From NCBI RefSeq assembly GCF_950295315.1, contig NC_080175.1:65745353-65809352 (forward strand): a stretch of 64,000 bases of DNA, given 5' to 3'. A program made the translations under genes and the position numbers. This document shows, piece by piece, positions 1-11,192 of the stretch (position 1 is the stretch's first letter; each line of letters opens with the position of its first letter). The DNA is from Erinaceus europaeus. Taxonomy: Eukaryota > Chordata > Mammalia > Eulipotyphla > Erinaceidae. The notes under the pieces were generated by a model. That model was not told the origin of the DNA. It made no database searches and was given only the letters and a program-made list of their open reading frames with translations.

Positions 1-94
1 CTATATGCATGTATATGTATGTGTAAGTTGCACATGTTGAATTATAATACTGTACTCATGATACCTATACAATACATAAAGAAAAGTCACCTCA

Positions 95-312
95 GGGCCA
101 GGTGGTGGCACACCTGGTTGCGCACACATTACAGCGTGCAAGATCCTGAGTTCAAGTCCCTGGTCCCCACCCGCAGAGGGGAAAGCTTTGCAAGTGATGG
201 AGCAGGGCTGCAGGTATCTCTCTGACTCTCTATCTCCCCCTTCCCTCTTGATTTCTGGCTGTCTCTAGCCAATAAATAAAGATAATAATTTAAAAAAAGG
301 AACTTAAAAAAA
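95..312 (+). mobile_element. SINE, hedgehog tRNA-derived type A
   Basis: The head begins gggccaggtggtggc, followed by a B-box-like gagttcaagtccc, a CT-rich body and an AATAAA/A-rich tail. It is flanked by a 13-bp target-site duplication with one mismatch (81-93 and 313-325), so this is a complete insertion. Confidence 0.9.
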
Positions 313-360
313 GAAAAATCACCTCTAGCAGGGGACTAGTAGGAATGAAGTGCAGTCAGC

Positions 361-484
361 AAAGGTACAAACAAACAAAAAAAATACAGCCGTGTAAAAT
401 CTTACAAGCATACAAAGCCTTAGAAAGGTACAAACAAAAAAAATACAGCCGTGTAAAATCTTACAAGCATACAAAGCCTTAGAA
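361..484. repeat. Tandem duplication, about 63-bp unit, two copies
   Basis: The stretch starting aaaggtacaaac at 361 is repeated from 424. The second copy lacks one 4-bp acaa unit and is otherwise nearly identical, including cagccgtgtaaaatcttac. This looks like a recent local duplication of non-repetitive DNA. Confidence 0.9.
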
Positions 485-1974
485 AGTGTTCTCACTATTA
501 TCTTTAAGTGCAGACAATGCTACTATGAAGAACTAAATTTGTTTTTTTAAGAGCTCTCTCTACCTGCTGTGTTCACAAATGTTTCTTCATATTGATTTGC
601 TTAAAAATATAGAAAACAATATATTCATTTGAAGGCCCACTTAAGAATATTTCAGCCTTCTAGATAAATGTGTAAATATTCAAAAAGGACATCATAAGAC
701 CCATTAATCAGGATACAAAATGTGGAGATGTTTTAGAAAATGAATGAAATTCGATCATTTTCCTTCCTATAATTTTTCAGCTGATTTTGGAAAGACAGCA
801 TCAAAATTCATAGAAAAAATAAATAATTGCATCTATTCTCCAATACATTGAATAGAAGTGTTTCTCATGATTGCCTATTTGTCTTTACATATTTTCTGGG
901 AGACTCAGAAGACCTTTAAAAAAGCTAACTTTAACATATCTACAGAATGTAAGGAAACTATTAAAGCCATGCCCACACTTAACCATGGATCTGAGGAAGA
1001 TTATGTTTATAGTAAAATCAATCTTGAAATATTCACTTATGCACACTTTTACCATACTAATCTAAGTCATTTTTATACTTATCACAAAGACTCTTTGTCA
1101 ACCACCGCCTGATTGAAATTCTGAAGATGTCAAGCAGGTAGCAAGCAGTATGATTCCCAATTTGTCTACTTCATCCAGTTTCTTTTCAGAACTTTGGCTG
1201 CACACAAAATTTAGAAGCCTCCCAATAGCGTATTGTGCTCTTTGCTTACTAAGGCATCATCTTTACAGTAGGTATAGATAAAAATTGATTATAAGGTGCT
1301 CTACTTACCATCTGGAACTTCCTCTCTGCCTTCAGTGAATAACCTTCCTGACTTGCAGACTATAATATTGTGGCATTCTATGATAATATCCACAAGGTAA
1401 ATCTAGGTCATGTTTTTCCTTCGCAGAAAAACCTCGCAGTTTTTATTTCAATTGACTCATAAAGTGTATGAGTTCAAATATTGTGATGAGGTTTACCAAG
1501 TTCTGGTGAATTAATTCACTCTCTCCTCTCTTAGGCACATGTGCAGTGTTGTGGAACATTTAGCACTCTCTCCTGGATGGTGCTCGACATTTTATATGCA
1601 GATGAGTCAACAGCTGGAGTGACTTTTTCTTAGCCTATGCCTTAATACACAACAATAAAAGCAATGAACATTTTCCAACCACTTAATCAATTCATATGTA
1701 GGCCAAAAGCCAACTCAGTATCTCTTAAGGAACACCGCTTCTAGTTCTGTTTCTCAGGGTGTCCCTTTTGAAGGGTGAACAAATGAATGCTCATTTTGTT
1801 TTCAAATTAAAATTTGTAATACATTCAATTAAATTTTCACTTGAGAAGTAACTGAAGGATTTCAAGTAAACAAATAAATTCAGCTTTCTTGACACAACTA
1901 ATTGATAATTATTTCATATCTTGCAAAAGAGTCCATTCATCTCCATTAATTCTCTCTCTATATATATATATGTA

Positions 1975-2011
<37 letters not shown>

Positions 2012-2211
2012 ATGAGAATCACTTTCTACTTTTCATGAAAGTGAAATCAGTCAAACTAAAGTTATTGCTCCTAAAAAATAGTTCAGTTTTACCTCAGTCT
2101 CAGAATGTGTTGTCATTTCTTATAGTTATTAGATATCTAGGCAGGAAAAAAAATAATAAGCTGGAGGAAACACTGGGGTAATTTACCAAAATGCACTAGC
2201 CAGTGCCAAAG
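485..2211. other. AT-rich stretch without recognisable genes
   Basis: Only short ORFs without family resemblance occur here, and there is no SINE head or L1 motif. The one structured item is the TA-rich microsatellite listed separately. It may be single-copy DNA or repeats too old to recognise by eye. Confidence 0.5.
1951..2009. repeat. (TA)n/(TATG)n microsatellite
   Basis: Alternating tatata with interspersed tgtatata units after a short ctctct run. The low-complexity peptide it would encode is not a gene. Confidence 0.9.
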
Positions 2212-2376
2212 GAAGTGACTGGGTGTGATATGTTGTACCAAACTAAAAGATTCTCAGAAAGGACTGGAAAGTAAGTGGTAGAGAGGGGGTTGGGGTCTTG
2301 GTGCATGATGGTGCAAAAAGACATGTTAGGAGTGTTTTGCAGACACCTGTCATAGGTAGATGATAAATTGTGTGTA
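2212..2376 (+). mobile_element. LINE-1 3'-end fragment, old
   Basis: The order ctgggtgtgatatgttg, accaaactaaaaga, ttggggtcttggtgcatgatgg matches the L1 ends at 8218-8330 and 10850-10930. It is a short 5'-truncated remnant without coding sequence. Confidence 0.6.
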
Positions 2377-2377
2377 T

Positions 2378-2598
2378 ATTTTTATTTACTTAGTTATTTT
2401 TAATATTTGATAGAAACAGAGAAATTGAGAAGGGAGGGGGAGATAAAAAAGGAGGGAAGAAACAGAGAGACACCTGCAGCTCTACTTCACCACTCCTGAA
2501 GCTGTATCTCTGCAGGTGGAGACCAGGGGCTTGAACCCAGGTCCTTGCACACTGTGAGGTGTGCGCTTAACCAGGTGCACCATTGCCTTGTCCCTTAA
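2378..2598 (-). mobile_element. SINE, type A, minus strand
   Basis: Read on plus it gives the reverse complement: cagagaaattgagaaggg, acctgcagctctacttcacc, ggggcttgaacccaggtcc (B box) and a degraded ggtgcacc...cttgtccc head. Noticeably mutated. Confidence 0.85.
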
Positions 2599-2671
2599 TT
2601 GTGATGTATGCAGCGACTGTCTTGTTACCCACCACCTCCATCAAATGATGAAAAAAAAAAAAGGCTAGTTT

Positions 2672-2974
2672 TTAGTATCTGGAAGGTGGTGCACCTGTAT
2701 AAGTGCACATAGTACTAAGCAAAATGGCCTGCTCAAGGTATCCCACCTGCAGAGGAGGAATGCTTCACAATCAACAAATCAGGTCTGCAGATGTCTGTCT
2801 GTCTGTCTGTCTGTCTGTATCTCTCCCTCTCTATCTCCCCCTCCTCTCTCAATTTCTTTCTGTCTGTATCCAATAAAATTGAAAAATGGCCCCCAGAAGA
2901 AGTGAATTCATAGTGCAGGCACCGAGTACTCGCACAGTGGTGATAACTCTGGAGGCAAAAAAAAAAAAAAAAAA
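2672..2974 (+). mobile_element. SINE, type E, with (TCTG)n expansion
   Basis: The degraded head ggtggtgcacctgtataag leads into a body in which tctg is repeated about six times (2793-2819). It then has the type E 3' module (agtgaattcatagtgcaggcacc...aactctggaggca) and an A18 tail. Confidence 0.85.
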
Positions 2975-3049
2975 CTAGTTATCTCCAAACTAAAGTACAA
3001 AGAATATATAAGTATAAATTCTCATATGAGCACATTCCATGTATATATG

Positions 3050-3795
3050 ACTTAAGTATTATTCTGTGTAGAAGTTACATAGGTTCCTATGCTGAATATG
3101 GGTCCCAGATCAAATTGATGGGGTTTACAATCAACAATATTTATATACTTTTCCCATATTTTGGAGCAACTCTCTTCCCTGATTCAGCTTTTTAGCCCTT
3201 TTTCCAGCCATGACATCATCTCCCAAGACAATAACTTGGGTCTATCTGCATATCAGATGTCAGGATAAGGCAAAAACTAATAAAGTCATGGGCCCTTTGG
3301 AATATACCTAAAATAGATCTACTAGCTGTTTCCAAAACAGAGACCACAAATCTTCATCTGCAATATTCCAGCATTTAGGTTCATGATTACTCAACAATTT
3401 GTATAGCTTTATATGTTAACTCTTTTCAACCACCAGGATCCTGATGCTACCATAATGCCAACCAGATTTCCCTGAACAGATGACCCTACCAATATGTCCT
3501 GGAGCTCCGCTTCCTCAGAGCCCTGCCCCACTAGGGAAAGAGAGAGACAGGCTGGGAGTATGGATCAATCTGTCAATGCCCATGTTCAGCAGGAAAGCAA
3601 TTACAGAAGCCAGACCTTCCACCTTCTGTACCCCATAATGACCCTGGGAATGGACACAGGAGTTAAAGAATATGAAAGCTATCAGGGGTGGGGATGGGAT
3701 ATGGAGCTCTGGTGGTGGGATTTGTACCCCTCTTATCCTATGGTCTTGTCAGTGTTTCCATTTTATAAATAAATAAATTAAAATTTAAAAAAAGA
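3050..3795 (+). mobile_element. LINE-1 3' UTR, 5'-truncated, older subfamily
   Basis: Contains the landmarks shared by the L1 3' ends here: atcatctcccaagacaata, gtcatgggccctttggaat, ccaccaggatcctgatgc, gaaagcaattacagaagcc, agctatcaggggtggg and an ataaataaatt tail. The 92-aa ORF at 3494-3772 is a by-product of this UTR, since parallel ORFs occur in the other copies. Confidence 0.8.
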
Positions 3796-3799
3796 GGAC

Positions 3800-4070
3800 C
3801 AAGTTTGGAGCCATTCATTCACATTTGCAAGGGAAGGGGTGGGGGGGTGGATGCCTCAGGAGCATGAAGTAGGTCTGCAGGTGTCTGTCTATCTTCCTTT
3901 CTACCTGACCCTCCCATCTCAATTGATCTCTGTCCTATCTCATAAAATAGAAAGAAAAAAGGGGGCCAGGTAACACCTGCCAAGAGTGGTGGGTTAGTTG
4001 TGCCAGGACCAAACCCCAGCAATAACCCTGATGGCAAAACACAAAGCAAAAAGAAAAAGAAAGAAAAATA
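3800..4070 (+). mobile_element. SINE, type E, 5'-degraded
   Basis: Recognisable from gcatgaagtaggtctgcaggtgtctg, followed by a CT-rich body, the type E 3' module (accaaaccccagcaataaccctgatggc) and an A/G-rich tail. The tRNA-like head is lost or scrambled. Confidence 0.7.
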
Positions 4071-4357
4071 TATAATGTTAAATCCTATTTGTATGCCTTA
4101 ACTACTCTATGGGATATTTGTGAATACATGAAAGTTGTGACTATACAATGCCTAGCTATCTACAAAATAATGAGTTAGAGATGGAAATAAAAGAATACAA
4201 CCACACCCTTGTTTTTAAAAGCATCAGGCCTTACTTCCATCTACTTTATTTAATTTGTAAAGACTGTCTAAAAACACGTAAACTGTGAGACAGTGAAAAA
4301 TAATATCCAAAGCAGGTTATATGTCATAAATTACAATTAAAACAAGATAATTTTTGA

Positions 4358-4461
4358 GAATTAGCCAATTTACATTGTATCCATATATGCTTTTTTCCTT
4401 TTAATCAGAAAGCTTATTATTTATGACCACATATCTGGATATAATGTAAATTGGCTAATTC
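4358..4461. repeat. Imperfect inverted repeat, 32-33-bp arms
   Basis: The left arm 4358-4389 (gaattagccaatttacattg...) pairs with the right arm 4429-4461 (...aatgtaaattggctaattc), with about two mismatches and a 39-bp spacer. I do not recognise the terminal sequence as a known DNA-transposon family, and I see no clear target duplication just outside the arms. Confidence 0.85.
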
Positions 4462-4735
4462 AGTATAAAGAGGGTTTTCCACATTATAATTGGGTTTATT
4501 TTGACATAAAGGATAAATAATATCATTACTAAAATTGTCTGAAATAAAAAATATTTTATTGGATTTTTTTTCCCCACAACTCACATACTATCTAAACAGG
4601 ATCTGCTTTCTTACATTTCATTAAGCAACCTTAGTGTTATACCTCAATCTCAGATCAACCCTTTCCTCATGAGTCTACAGTGGCACAATGAAAATTAATT
4701 GATTTCTAACCAACAGATATGAAGATAGAATTCTT

Positions 4736-5010
4736 GGGAGCTGGGTGGTAGTGCAGTGGGTTAAGCCAGGTGGCACAAAGTGCAAGGACTGGAGTAAGGA
4801 TCCCAGTTCAAGCCCCGGCTCCCCACCTGCAGAGGAGTCGCTTAACAGGCAGTAAAGCAGGTCTGCAGGTGTCTATCTTTCTGTACCCCTCTCTGTCTTC
4901 TCCTCCTCTCTCCATTTCTCTCTGTTCTATCCAACAACAACAACATTAATAACTACAACAATAAAACAACAAGAGCAACAAAAGGGAATAAATAAATATT
5001 TTTTTAAAAA
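4736..5010 (+). mobile_element. SINE, type B
   Basis: Head gggagctgggtggtagtgcag, B box cagttcaagcccc, body ending in cctatccaacaacaacaac, tail aaaagggaataaataaa. It is preceded by gaagatagaattct (4721-4734) and followed by gaagacagaattct (5011-5024), a 14-bp duplication with one mismatch. Confidence 0.95.
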
Positions 5011-5024
5011 GAAGACAGAATTCT

Positions 5025-5259
5025 GGGGCCGGGTGGTGGCGCACCTCGTTGAGCGCACATGTTGCAGTGCACAAGGACCCGGGTTCAAGCCCCCGGTCCC
5101 CACCAGCAGATGGAAAGCTTTGCAAGTGGTGAAGCAGGGCTGCAGGTGTCTCTCTGTCTCTCTCCCTCTCTATCTGCCCTACCCTCTCGATTTCTGACTG
5201 TCTCTATCCAATAAATAAAGATAATAAAAAAAAGTTTAAAAAAAAGAAAGAAAAAAAAA
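5025..5259 (+). mobile_element. SINE, type A, inserted at the same site as its upstream neighbour
   Basis: Full head (ggggccgggtggtggcgcacc), B box gggttcaagcccc, CT-rich body and an AATAAAGATAATAAAA tail. It is bounded by gaagacagaattct on both sides (5011-5024 and 5260-5273). The copy upstream of the type B SINE makes a third copy of the same 14 bp. Confidence 0.95.
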
Positions 5260-5273
5260 GAAGACAGAATTCT

Positions 5274-6530
5274 TTATCCTATCACTGATAATATGAATAA
5301 TCTCTCCTGCATAAATCAAAGTAGATATACAGAAAGTTGCTTTGGTTATTTGATCACTTCCAAACTAAATGTCTTTAGCAAATCTTTGTCAAAGAGAAAG
5401 TGGATCTCCATTAGACTGATGAAATGAGGTTCAGATTGGGCACTGAGCCAAAGGTTAGGAGTGCCATACTAAAGTAACAAAATATATGCCATTTGTGTAG
5501 GATCATCAGATAGTTCCTTTGAGGGTAAAGCCAAGGGGAAGGAAAAAAATTAACTCTGCTCATTTAAAAATGCCATGGTTTCTACTAATTTTTCTCTAAT
5601 ATTAGAGAATCAAAGAGATCCTCAATACCAGCTTAAAATAGAGATTTTTATTTCACTTTGAAATATTTTTCAAACTTCTCTAAGTATCAGGATGTAACTT
5701 TGCAAAATGCACAAAGATTATCCTTTTGCTATTAGGAATCAATAGGGCATGGTTAGTGATGTCACTGCCATCTTCTTTATCAAATAATTGTTAATGTATA
5801 TTCATGCCAATATTCTATATTCAACCATAGCAAGGGACATCAGAATGAAAGAAACCAGTATGGTATTGATTTTTATTTGAGTGTCTGAGACTGAACTGGG
5901 TTGGTACTCTAAATATGTCGGAACATTTGTATGCTTTTCCATCACAGTGCAAGAAGCACTTACATTACTTAGAAACAGAGATGAACATGTAAACACATCT
6001 ACAGTTAAATAACAATAATACTACTTTAGGATGATCCTCAAGCCAGCTATCTACTTTGGTTACATGCTAAATTTTACACTAGGTACCAGTCAGCCCCAAT
6101 CATCTTCCTTTTAATTTACTTGTTCTTTTACCCTGCTAATATTTCCAACCCTCACAATCACAATGAAAGGACTTTGTACTTGCACATGCCTATGAATATA
6201 AATGTCTCTGCTCCTCTCAGGTATTATATTCCATAAAGGATAAAAGCAATATGTTAACAGTTTTCCAATAGCACAAACCTAATTTACCTCAATCAGAAGA
6301 AATATTGAAGTGTAAGATGAAATTGGATCATTTTAGGGGCACTCATTACTGGATATGCCCAGAAGTCACACCGTTGACTCTGCTGCTTTATTTAGACACT
6401 CTGTTCAGAGCTTTAAAGCATAAAAGAAAAATGATGTGTTTGAGAACCATAAGAGAGTTAGCATTAGGAACCCATTTACTATGTGAAGTAAACATTGTAG
6501 AAACAAATATACATAGAGGTATCTAAATAT
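5274..6530. other. Stretch without recognisable genes or repeats
   Basis: Moderately AT-rich. The minus-strand 64-aa ORF (5802-5996) and plus-strand 73-aa ORF (6305-6526) show no domain or motif I recognise and are of a length expected by chance. Confidence 0.5.
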
Positions 6531-6810
6531 GGGGGGCTGGGCAGTGGCACACCCAATTAATCACACATAGTATGAAGAGGAAGGACAAGCGTAAGGACCT
6601 GGATTTGAGTACCTGCTCCCCACCTGCAGGGATTCTGCTTATAAGCAGAGAAGCAGGTCTGCAAGCATCTTTCTCTCTCCCTCTCTGTCTCCTCCTCCCC
6701 TCTCAATTTCTTTCTGTTCTATCCAATAAAATTAGAAAAAAAAATGGCTGCCCAGAGCAATGGATTTATAGCAAAGGCACCGAATCCCAGCAATAACCCT
6801 GGAGGAAAAA

Positions 6811-6812
<2 letters not shown>
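6531..6812 (+). mobile_element. SINE, type E
   Basis: Head ggggctgggcagtggcacacc, body ending tctatccaataaaatt, then the type E 3' module agcaatggatttatag...caataaccctggagg. Its A-rich tail runs directly into the adjoining (TG)n tract, a common place for a microsatellite to start. Confidence 0.9.

Positions 6813-6815
<3 letters not shown>

Positions 6816-6903
<88 letters not shown>
6816..6903. repeat. (GT)n followed by (GA)n microsatellite
   Basis: About 24 GT units (to 6863) followed by about 19 GA units (6866-6903), at the junction between the type E SINE tail and the LTR-like sequence. Confidence 0.95.
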
Positions 6904-6905
<2 letters not shown>

Positions 6906-7325
6906 AAGGAACTTTATTAGTAATCAAGATGAATGAAGCCAAGGTGTGTGGAGAAAGATTATGAGCTAAGATCATTCTGATAACTCTGGTCCTGAACAAA
7001 GGGACGTAAAAGCTTATATAGGGGGTGTAGATTTGAGAGCAAAAGTGTCATTATAGAAGCAGAAGCTGCAAGGTTAAGGGGTGGGACTTGTACCCTTTGC
7101 TCAGGGTCTAATTGCCTTAGTTACTATTACCTTTTCTGTGTAGCTGTGTCTTGGAAAGTTTAGCCTCAGCATAAGATACACCTCTGGGGAGAGTATCTTT
7201 TAGGAGGGAAAAACTAGCCCGGGATACAGAAGCTGCCTTTTCAATAAAAGTTCAGTCTGACCTTCACTGTCTCTACTTGTTATCATTTGCTCACCCAGTG
7301 AAGGCCAGCCTACATCACTGTCCTA
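6904..7325 (-). mobile_element. LTR-like sequence, minus strand
   Basis: On the minus strand there is a TATA-like cctatataagct (around 7015-7027), then AATAAAGTTCC about 105 bases downstream, close to the (GA)n tract. That is the spacing of promoter and poly(A) signal in an LTR. I cannot define terminal TG/CA or a target duplication, because the 3' boundary is buried in the microsatellite, so this is an inference from layout. Confidence 0.4.
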
Positions 7326-7599
7326 TCCACCTGCACTATTTCAGAATTTCTACATCTTCTTAACCCTTTTATTATATTCTCAGTCTTTTTGCCCTGTATT
7401 GAGGCCTACTTACAAAAGCATCACAATCAGATTATAAGCATATATTATAAGCATATCCAGGAGTTAAATCTGGAAATTTCCAATCATATTTTTATAGACA
7501 CATACATTGGATTTCATTTTTTATCCACAGTAATTGAATTTAATTCTTTAAAGATAAAGAAAATCTCTCTGTTCTGATGGTGACTCTGTTTGTCCCATA

Positions 7600-7960
7600 G
7601 AAGCCTTTTAGATTGATGCAATTCCATTGAAACCAATGGGGCTTTTTGCTTTTGTTTTCCTTGTACTTGGATTTGTATCAGCTAAGGTGCTTCCAAAACT
7701 TACACAGAGAGGGTTCTGCCTAAGTTTTCTTCTAAGTATCTTATGGTTTATTGCAAACATCTAAATCTTTGATTCATTTACAGTTTACTTTTGTATATGT
7801 CGAAATGTGGTGGTTGGTCCAGTTTAATTCTTATGCATACATTAACCCAATTTTCCCAACAACGTAGCTTTTTTTTTTTTTAATTCTCCATTGGATATAC
7901 ATGTCTGTAGATGTGAAAATTAATTTCTGGGCTCTCAATTTTATTTCACTGGTCTGTGTG
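7600..7960 (-). mobile_element. Old LINE-1 fragment, minus strand
   Basis: Plus-strand text such as ttttcttctaagtatcttatgg, aatctttgattcatttacag and ttctgggctctcaattttatttcac has the word order of mammalian L1 read antisense. Heavily diverged, with no open frame. Confidence 0.7.
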
Positions 7961-7964
7961 AATG

Positions 7965-8400
7965 GCTAAGAAAGTTGTGGTATGTATACACAATGAAATA
8001 CTATGCAACTATTAAAATGATGAGGTCATATCCTTTGAAATATCTTGATCATAACTTGAAGACATTATGTTTCATGAGACAAGCCAAAAAGAGAAAGCCC
8101 AATACCAAATGATCAAATACCCAATGACCAAATGATCAAAAGCCCAATACCCAATGACCAAATGATAGGTGGAAGTAAGAATAAAGGACAGTAGAGGAAA
8201 ACATAAGATGGAACTTGGACTGGGTGTGATATATTGCACCAAACCAAAAGACTCTGAGGTAGAACAGGATGAAGAGACTTTGGGGTCCTCATGTAGGATA
8301 GAGGAAGGGGCTCTAGTTTGAAGGAGTTAGTGTCTCCATATCAAGGAAAGACGAGAGGTTGTGCCTATGTGTTGAAAACTATACTTTAAACCATTAACCA
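7965..8400 (+). mobile_element. LINE-1 3' end (ORF2 tail and 3' UTR)
   Basis: Contains gttgtggtatgtatacacaatgaaatactatgc, the ORF2 C-terminal region seen intact at 60410-60440, then the UTR landmark ggactgggtgtgatatattg. A short local duplication of caatgaccaaatgat (8120-8165) has been added. No intact frame. Confidence 0.8.
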
Positions 8401-8969
8401 CCCCCCAATTTAAAAACAATAATGAAACTATCCAATACAAAATCTTGAGATCCCTTAGATTAAAAAATAATATGAACATGTAAAAGATACATACTTGCAT
8501 ATGCAATTACAGCCATATGCTATATAAATTCAATAGTATATATGAATTTTTGAATATAAAATTGTCTTCTATTTACAAGGCACTATATATCAGATTTCCA
8601 GTAAGTCAGTTATATTTTGGCTTGGTTTTTCTGGTCAACTTTTCCTTTTTTAAAATAAAATGGTCATTCTAACTAAACAGAAAATATTTCAAACTCAACA
8701 GTTGTTAGCATCAAGTTTAACCAAGCCTTTTATTCTTTTATTATTCTGGTCATGCCTTGTCTAAATATTACTGTATCTTATGGGAAGTCTGTTCTAATTA
8801 AAAATGTTTTCATGCCAAACAGCAAATGCCAGACACTGCTGCTACTTTTAACTGCTTTATTGAGACTGAAAATACATGCCACATATTTTTCCCATTTATA
8901 TTACACAGTGTAATGGCCTTTAATGTATCAACATAATTGTATAAATAAATTCTTCATAGTCAACATACT
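8401..8969. other. AT-rich stretch, nothing recognisable
   Basis: No SINE boxes, L1 words or ORF of note. Possibly decayed repeat or single-copy sequence. Confidence 0.5.
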
Positions 8970-9655
8970 CTTCACTCCCCCAACTCCACTGACCGTGGAC
9001 AACCAGCAATCTACTTTCTGTTTCCATGAAAACCCACCTATTCTGAATGTTTTCATGTAATTGGAATCGTCCTATCAGTGATCTTTTGCAAATTATTCCT
9101 TTCAAGGCTCATCAATGTTGGGGCATGCATCAGCTTTGTCTATTTCTATTATCAAATATCACTCCAGCAAATGTTATATAACAATTTTAAAGATAGATTC
9201 ACCATAGAACTTTGGGTTATTTTCACTTTGGAGATTTTTTTTTAATTTGGAAAATTCTGCAATGGACATTCATAGACAAATGTTTTTCTTGCTTATACAG
9301 CTTTTGATATATAACTAGGAGGAGAAATGTCAATTCATTTATTCATTTGTCAAGTCTGTTGTTAACATTCAGAAATGCTGATTTAACATTTCTAAACTGA
9401 TTTCTTAAAAGGCTGCAGTACTTTATACAGATCTTGAGAAAATAAATAAATAAATAAAAACAGCAAAATGTAAATGTGAGATTTTTTTTTCTGAACTCTG
9501 ACTTTTATTCTGTAGTCCTCTATGTCTATACTTGTACTAGAATCCTATTATCTTAGTATCTTAGTGTATTTTATAGTGAGCTTTGAAGTCATGAAAACAT
9601 GTATCATCAGCTTTATTCTTTTTTTTTAATTTTATGACCATTTTGGCAAGATAAT

Positions 9656-9657
9656 GA

Positions 9658-9717
<60 letters not shown>

Positions 9718-9800
9718 AGGAAAGAAGGAACGAAAGAAGGAAGGAAGGAAGGAAGGAAGGAAGGAAGGAAGGAAGGAAGGAAGGGGAAGGGAAGGAGGAA
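9656..9800. repeat. (GAAA)n/(GGAA)n purine tract
   Basis: About 15 gaaa units, a mixed segment, then about 14 ggaa units. The ORFs on both strands here (KERKKERK-type and PSFLPSFL-type) are translation artefacts of the repeat. Confidence 0.97.
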
Positions 9801-10120
9801 AGATCAACCATTTTGCCTATTAGTTCCCTTGAAATCATTTTTGTCATTTTTTGCAATAAGAACTGTTCTTATGATAAATATTAATTGAATCTGTCAGCCA
9901 ATCCAGCATTTTTGCCACTTTAGCAATATTACCTTCTAATCCATGAAAATAAACTGTTTCTCCATTTATTTAAATCTTATTTGTACTACTTAACTTTCAA
10001 AGTCGAATTTGTACATTTCACTTGCTTAATTTATGTGTTTGTTTGGTTTCTATGTCCTTTTCGCTGGTATTATAAATGTAATTGCTTTCTAAGTTCAATT
10101 TTGGCATTTTTGTATATTAC

Positions 10121-10329
10121 TAAAACTTTATTTACTTATTTTATCTGATAGAACAGAGAGAAACTGAGAGGGAAGGGGGATAGAATGGGAGAAAAAGACA
10201 GAGGGACATTTGCAGCACTGCTTCACCACTTGTGAAGGTTTCCCACTGTAGGTGGGGCCGATGACTTGAACCCCGATCCTTGTACATGGTAATACCTGCA
10301 ATTAAGCAGGTGTGTCACTACCTGGCCCC
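10121..10329 (-). mobile_element. SINE, type A, minus strand, inside old L1
   Basis: Reverse complement of the type A layout: tgatagaacagagagaaactgag, cagcactgcttcaccactt, gacttgaaccccgatcc (B box), ending acctggccccaatt. It interrupts the antisense L1 described around it. Confidence 0.88.
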
Positions 10330-10570
10330 AATTTTGGATTTTTCACTGAAAATACATAAAAACATATTTATTTTGTATATTGATCTTGAAGTTGTGAACT
10401 TGCTTAACTTGTTTATTAATTCTACTATTTCAGTGAATCCCTTAGGGTTTACAATATGTAAGTTCATACCATCTGCAAATAAGGATCGATAGTTTTAATT
10501 TTCCTTTCCAATTTGACTGTTCCTCACCACCATTTTATAGATTAATTGTCCTATCAAGAACCCCAGTCTG

Positions 10571-10655
10571 GGTGGAGGTAAATAGCATAATGGTCATGCA
10601 AAGAGACTCTCATGCCTGAGAGAGACTCCAAGAACTCCAATATGATGCAGAATTG
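10571..10655 (+). mobile_element. SINE, type D, partial
   Basis: The head (aggtaaatagcataatggtc) and first half (agagactctcatgcctgag) are present. The remainder is lost. Confidence 0.65.
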
Positions 10656-10769
10656 ACTAGAGAAAATATGAAATTTTTTGTTTTGAATTTTAGGGAGCAT
10701 TGTTCAGCCTTTCACTGTTAAGTACAATATTGGTTTTGGAAAGTTTTAGATGTGATTTATAAGGCTAAA

Positions 10770-11032
10770 CATGAGTATGGGATGATCTGAGTCATAAACA
10801 GAAGCTGAGAAATAAGAACAAAAAGGGAAAACACAAAGTAGATCTTGGACTGGGTTTACTGTATTGCACCAAAGCAAAGGACTCTGGGGGAAGGGGACAT
10901 TGGAGTCCTGGTGAATGTCGTTGGAGGAGGACCTAGATTAAGGGTTAATTTTTTCAGAAAAATTGAGAAATTTAACACATGTACCAGCAACTATATTAAG
11001 TATAAACTTTAATCCCAATAAAAAAGTAGCAC
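10770..11032 (+). mobile_element. LINE-1 3'-end fragment
   Basis: Begins near gatctgagtcataaacagaagctg and continues ggactgggtttactgtattgcaccaaagc with an aataaaaaag tail. The layout matches the L1 ends at 8218 and 2212. No coding sequence. Confidence 0.7.
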
Positions 11033-11192
11033 ACATACACACACTTTTTCATGAATAGTTTAGGATAAAAATAAAAATGGCTTTTTGTTATGGAAATGAT
11101 ATAACATAAGTAGTATATTATTATAATACTAAGTATCTGTTTAGAAAAATTAGTATGTGTCCTAAGGTTTCCCTTGGATGAGCATATTTTTC

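Larger units (their letters stand above)
8970..10515 (-). mobile_element. Old LINE-1 (L1M-like) 3' portion, minus strand
   Basis: Antisense L1 order is preserved over about 1.2 kb: ctactttctgtttccatg, aaggctcatcaatgttg, atataactaggaggag, ttctaatccatgaaaat, gttgatcttgaagttg and ccatctgcaaataag. It is interrupted by the GAAA/GGAA microsatellite (9656-9800) and a type A SINE (10121-10329). Confidence 0.75.

Noticed and set aside
95..180. tRNA genes suggested by A- and B-box sequences in many places
   Set aside because: They are heads of SINEs with CT-rich bodies and A-rich tails; none can fold an acceptor stem as a true tRNA.
9613..9884. ORFs on both strands over the GAAA/GGAA tract
   Set aside because: Pure translation of a microsatellite (KERKKERK and SFLPSFLP repeats).
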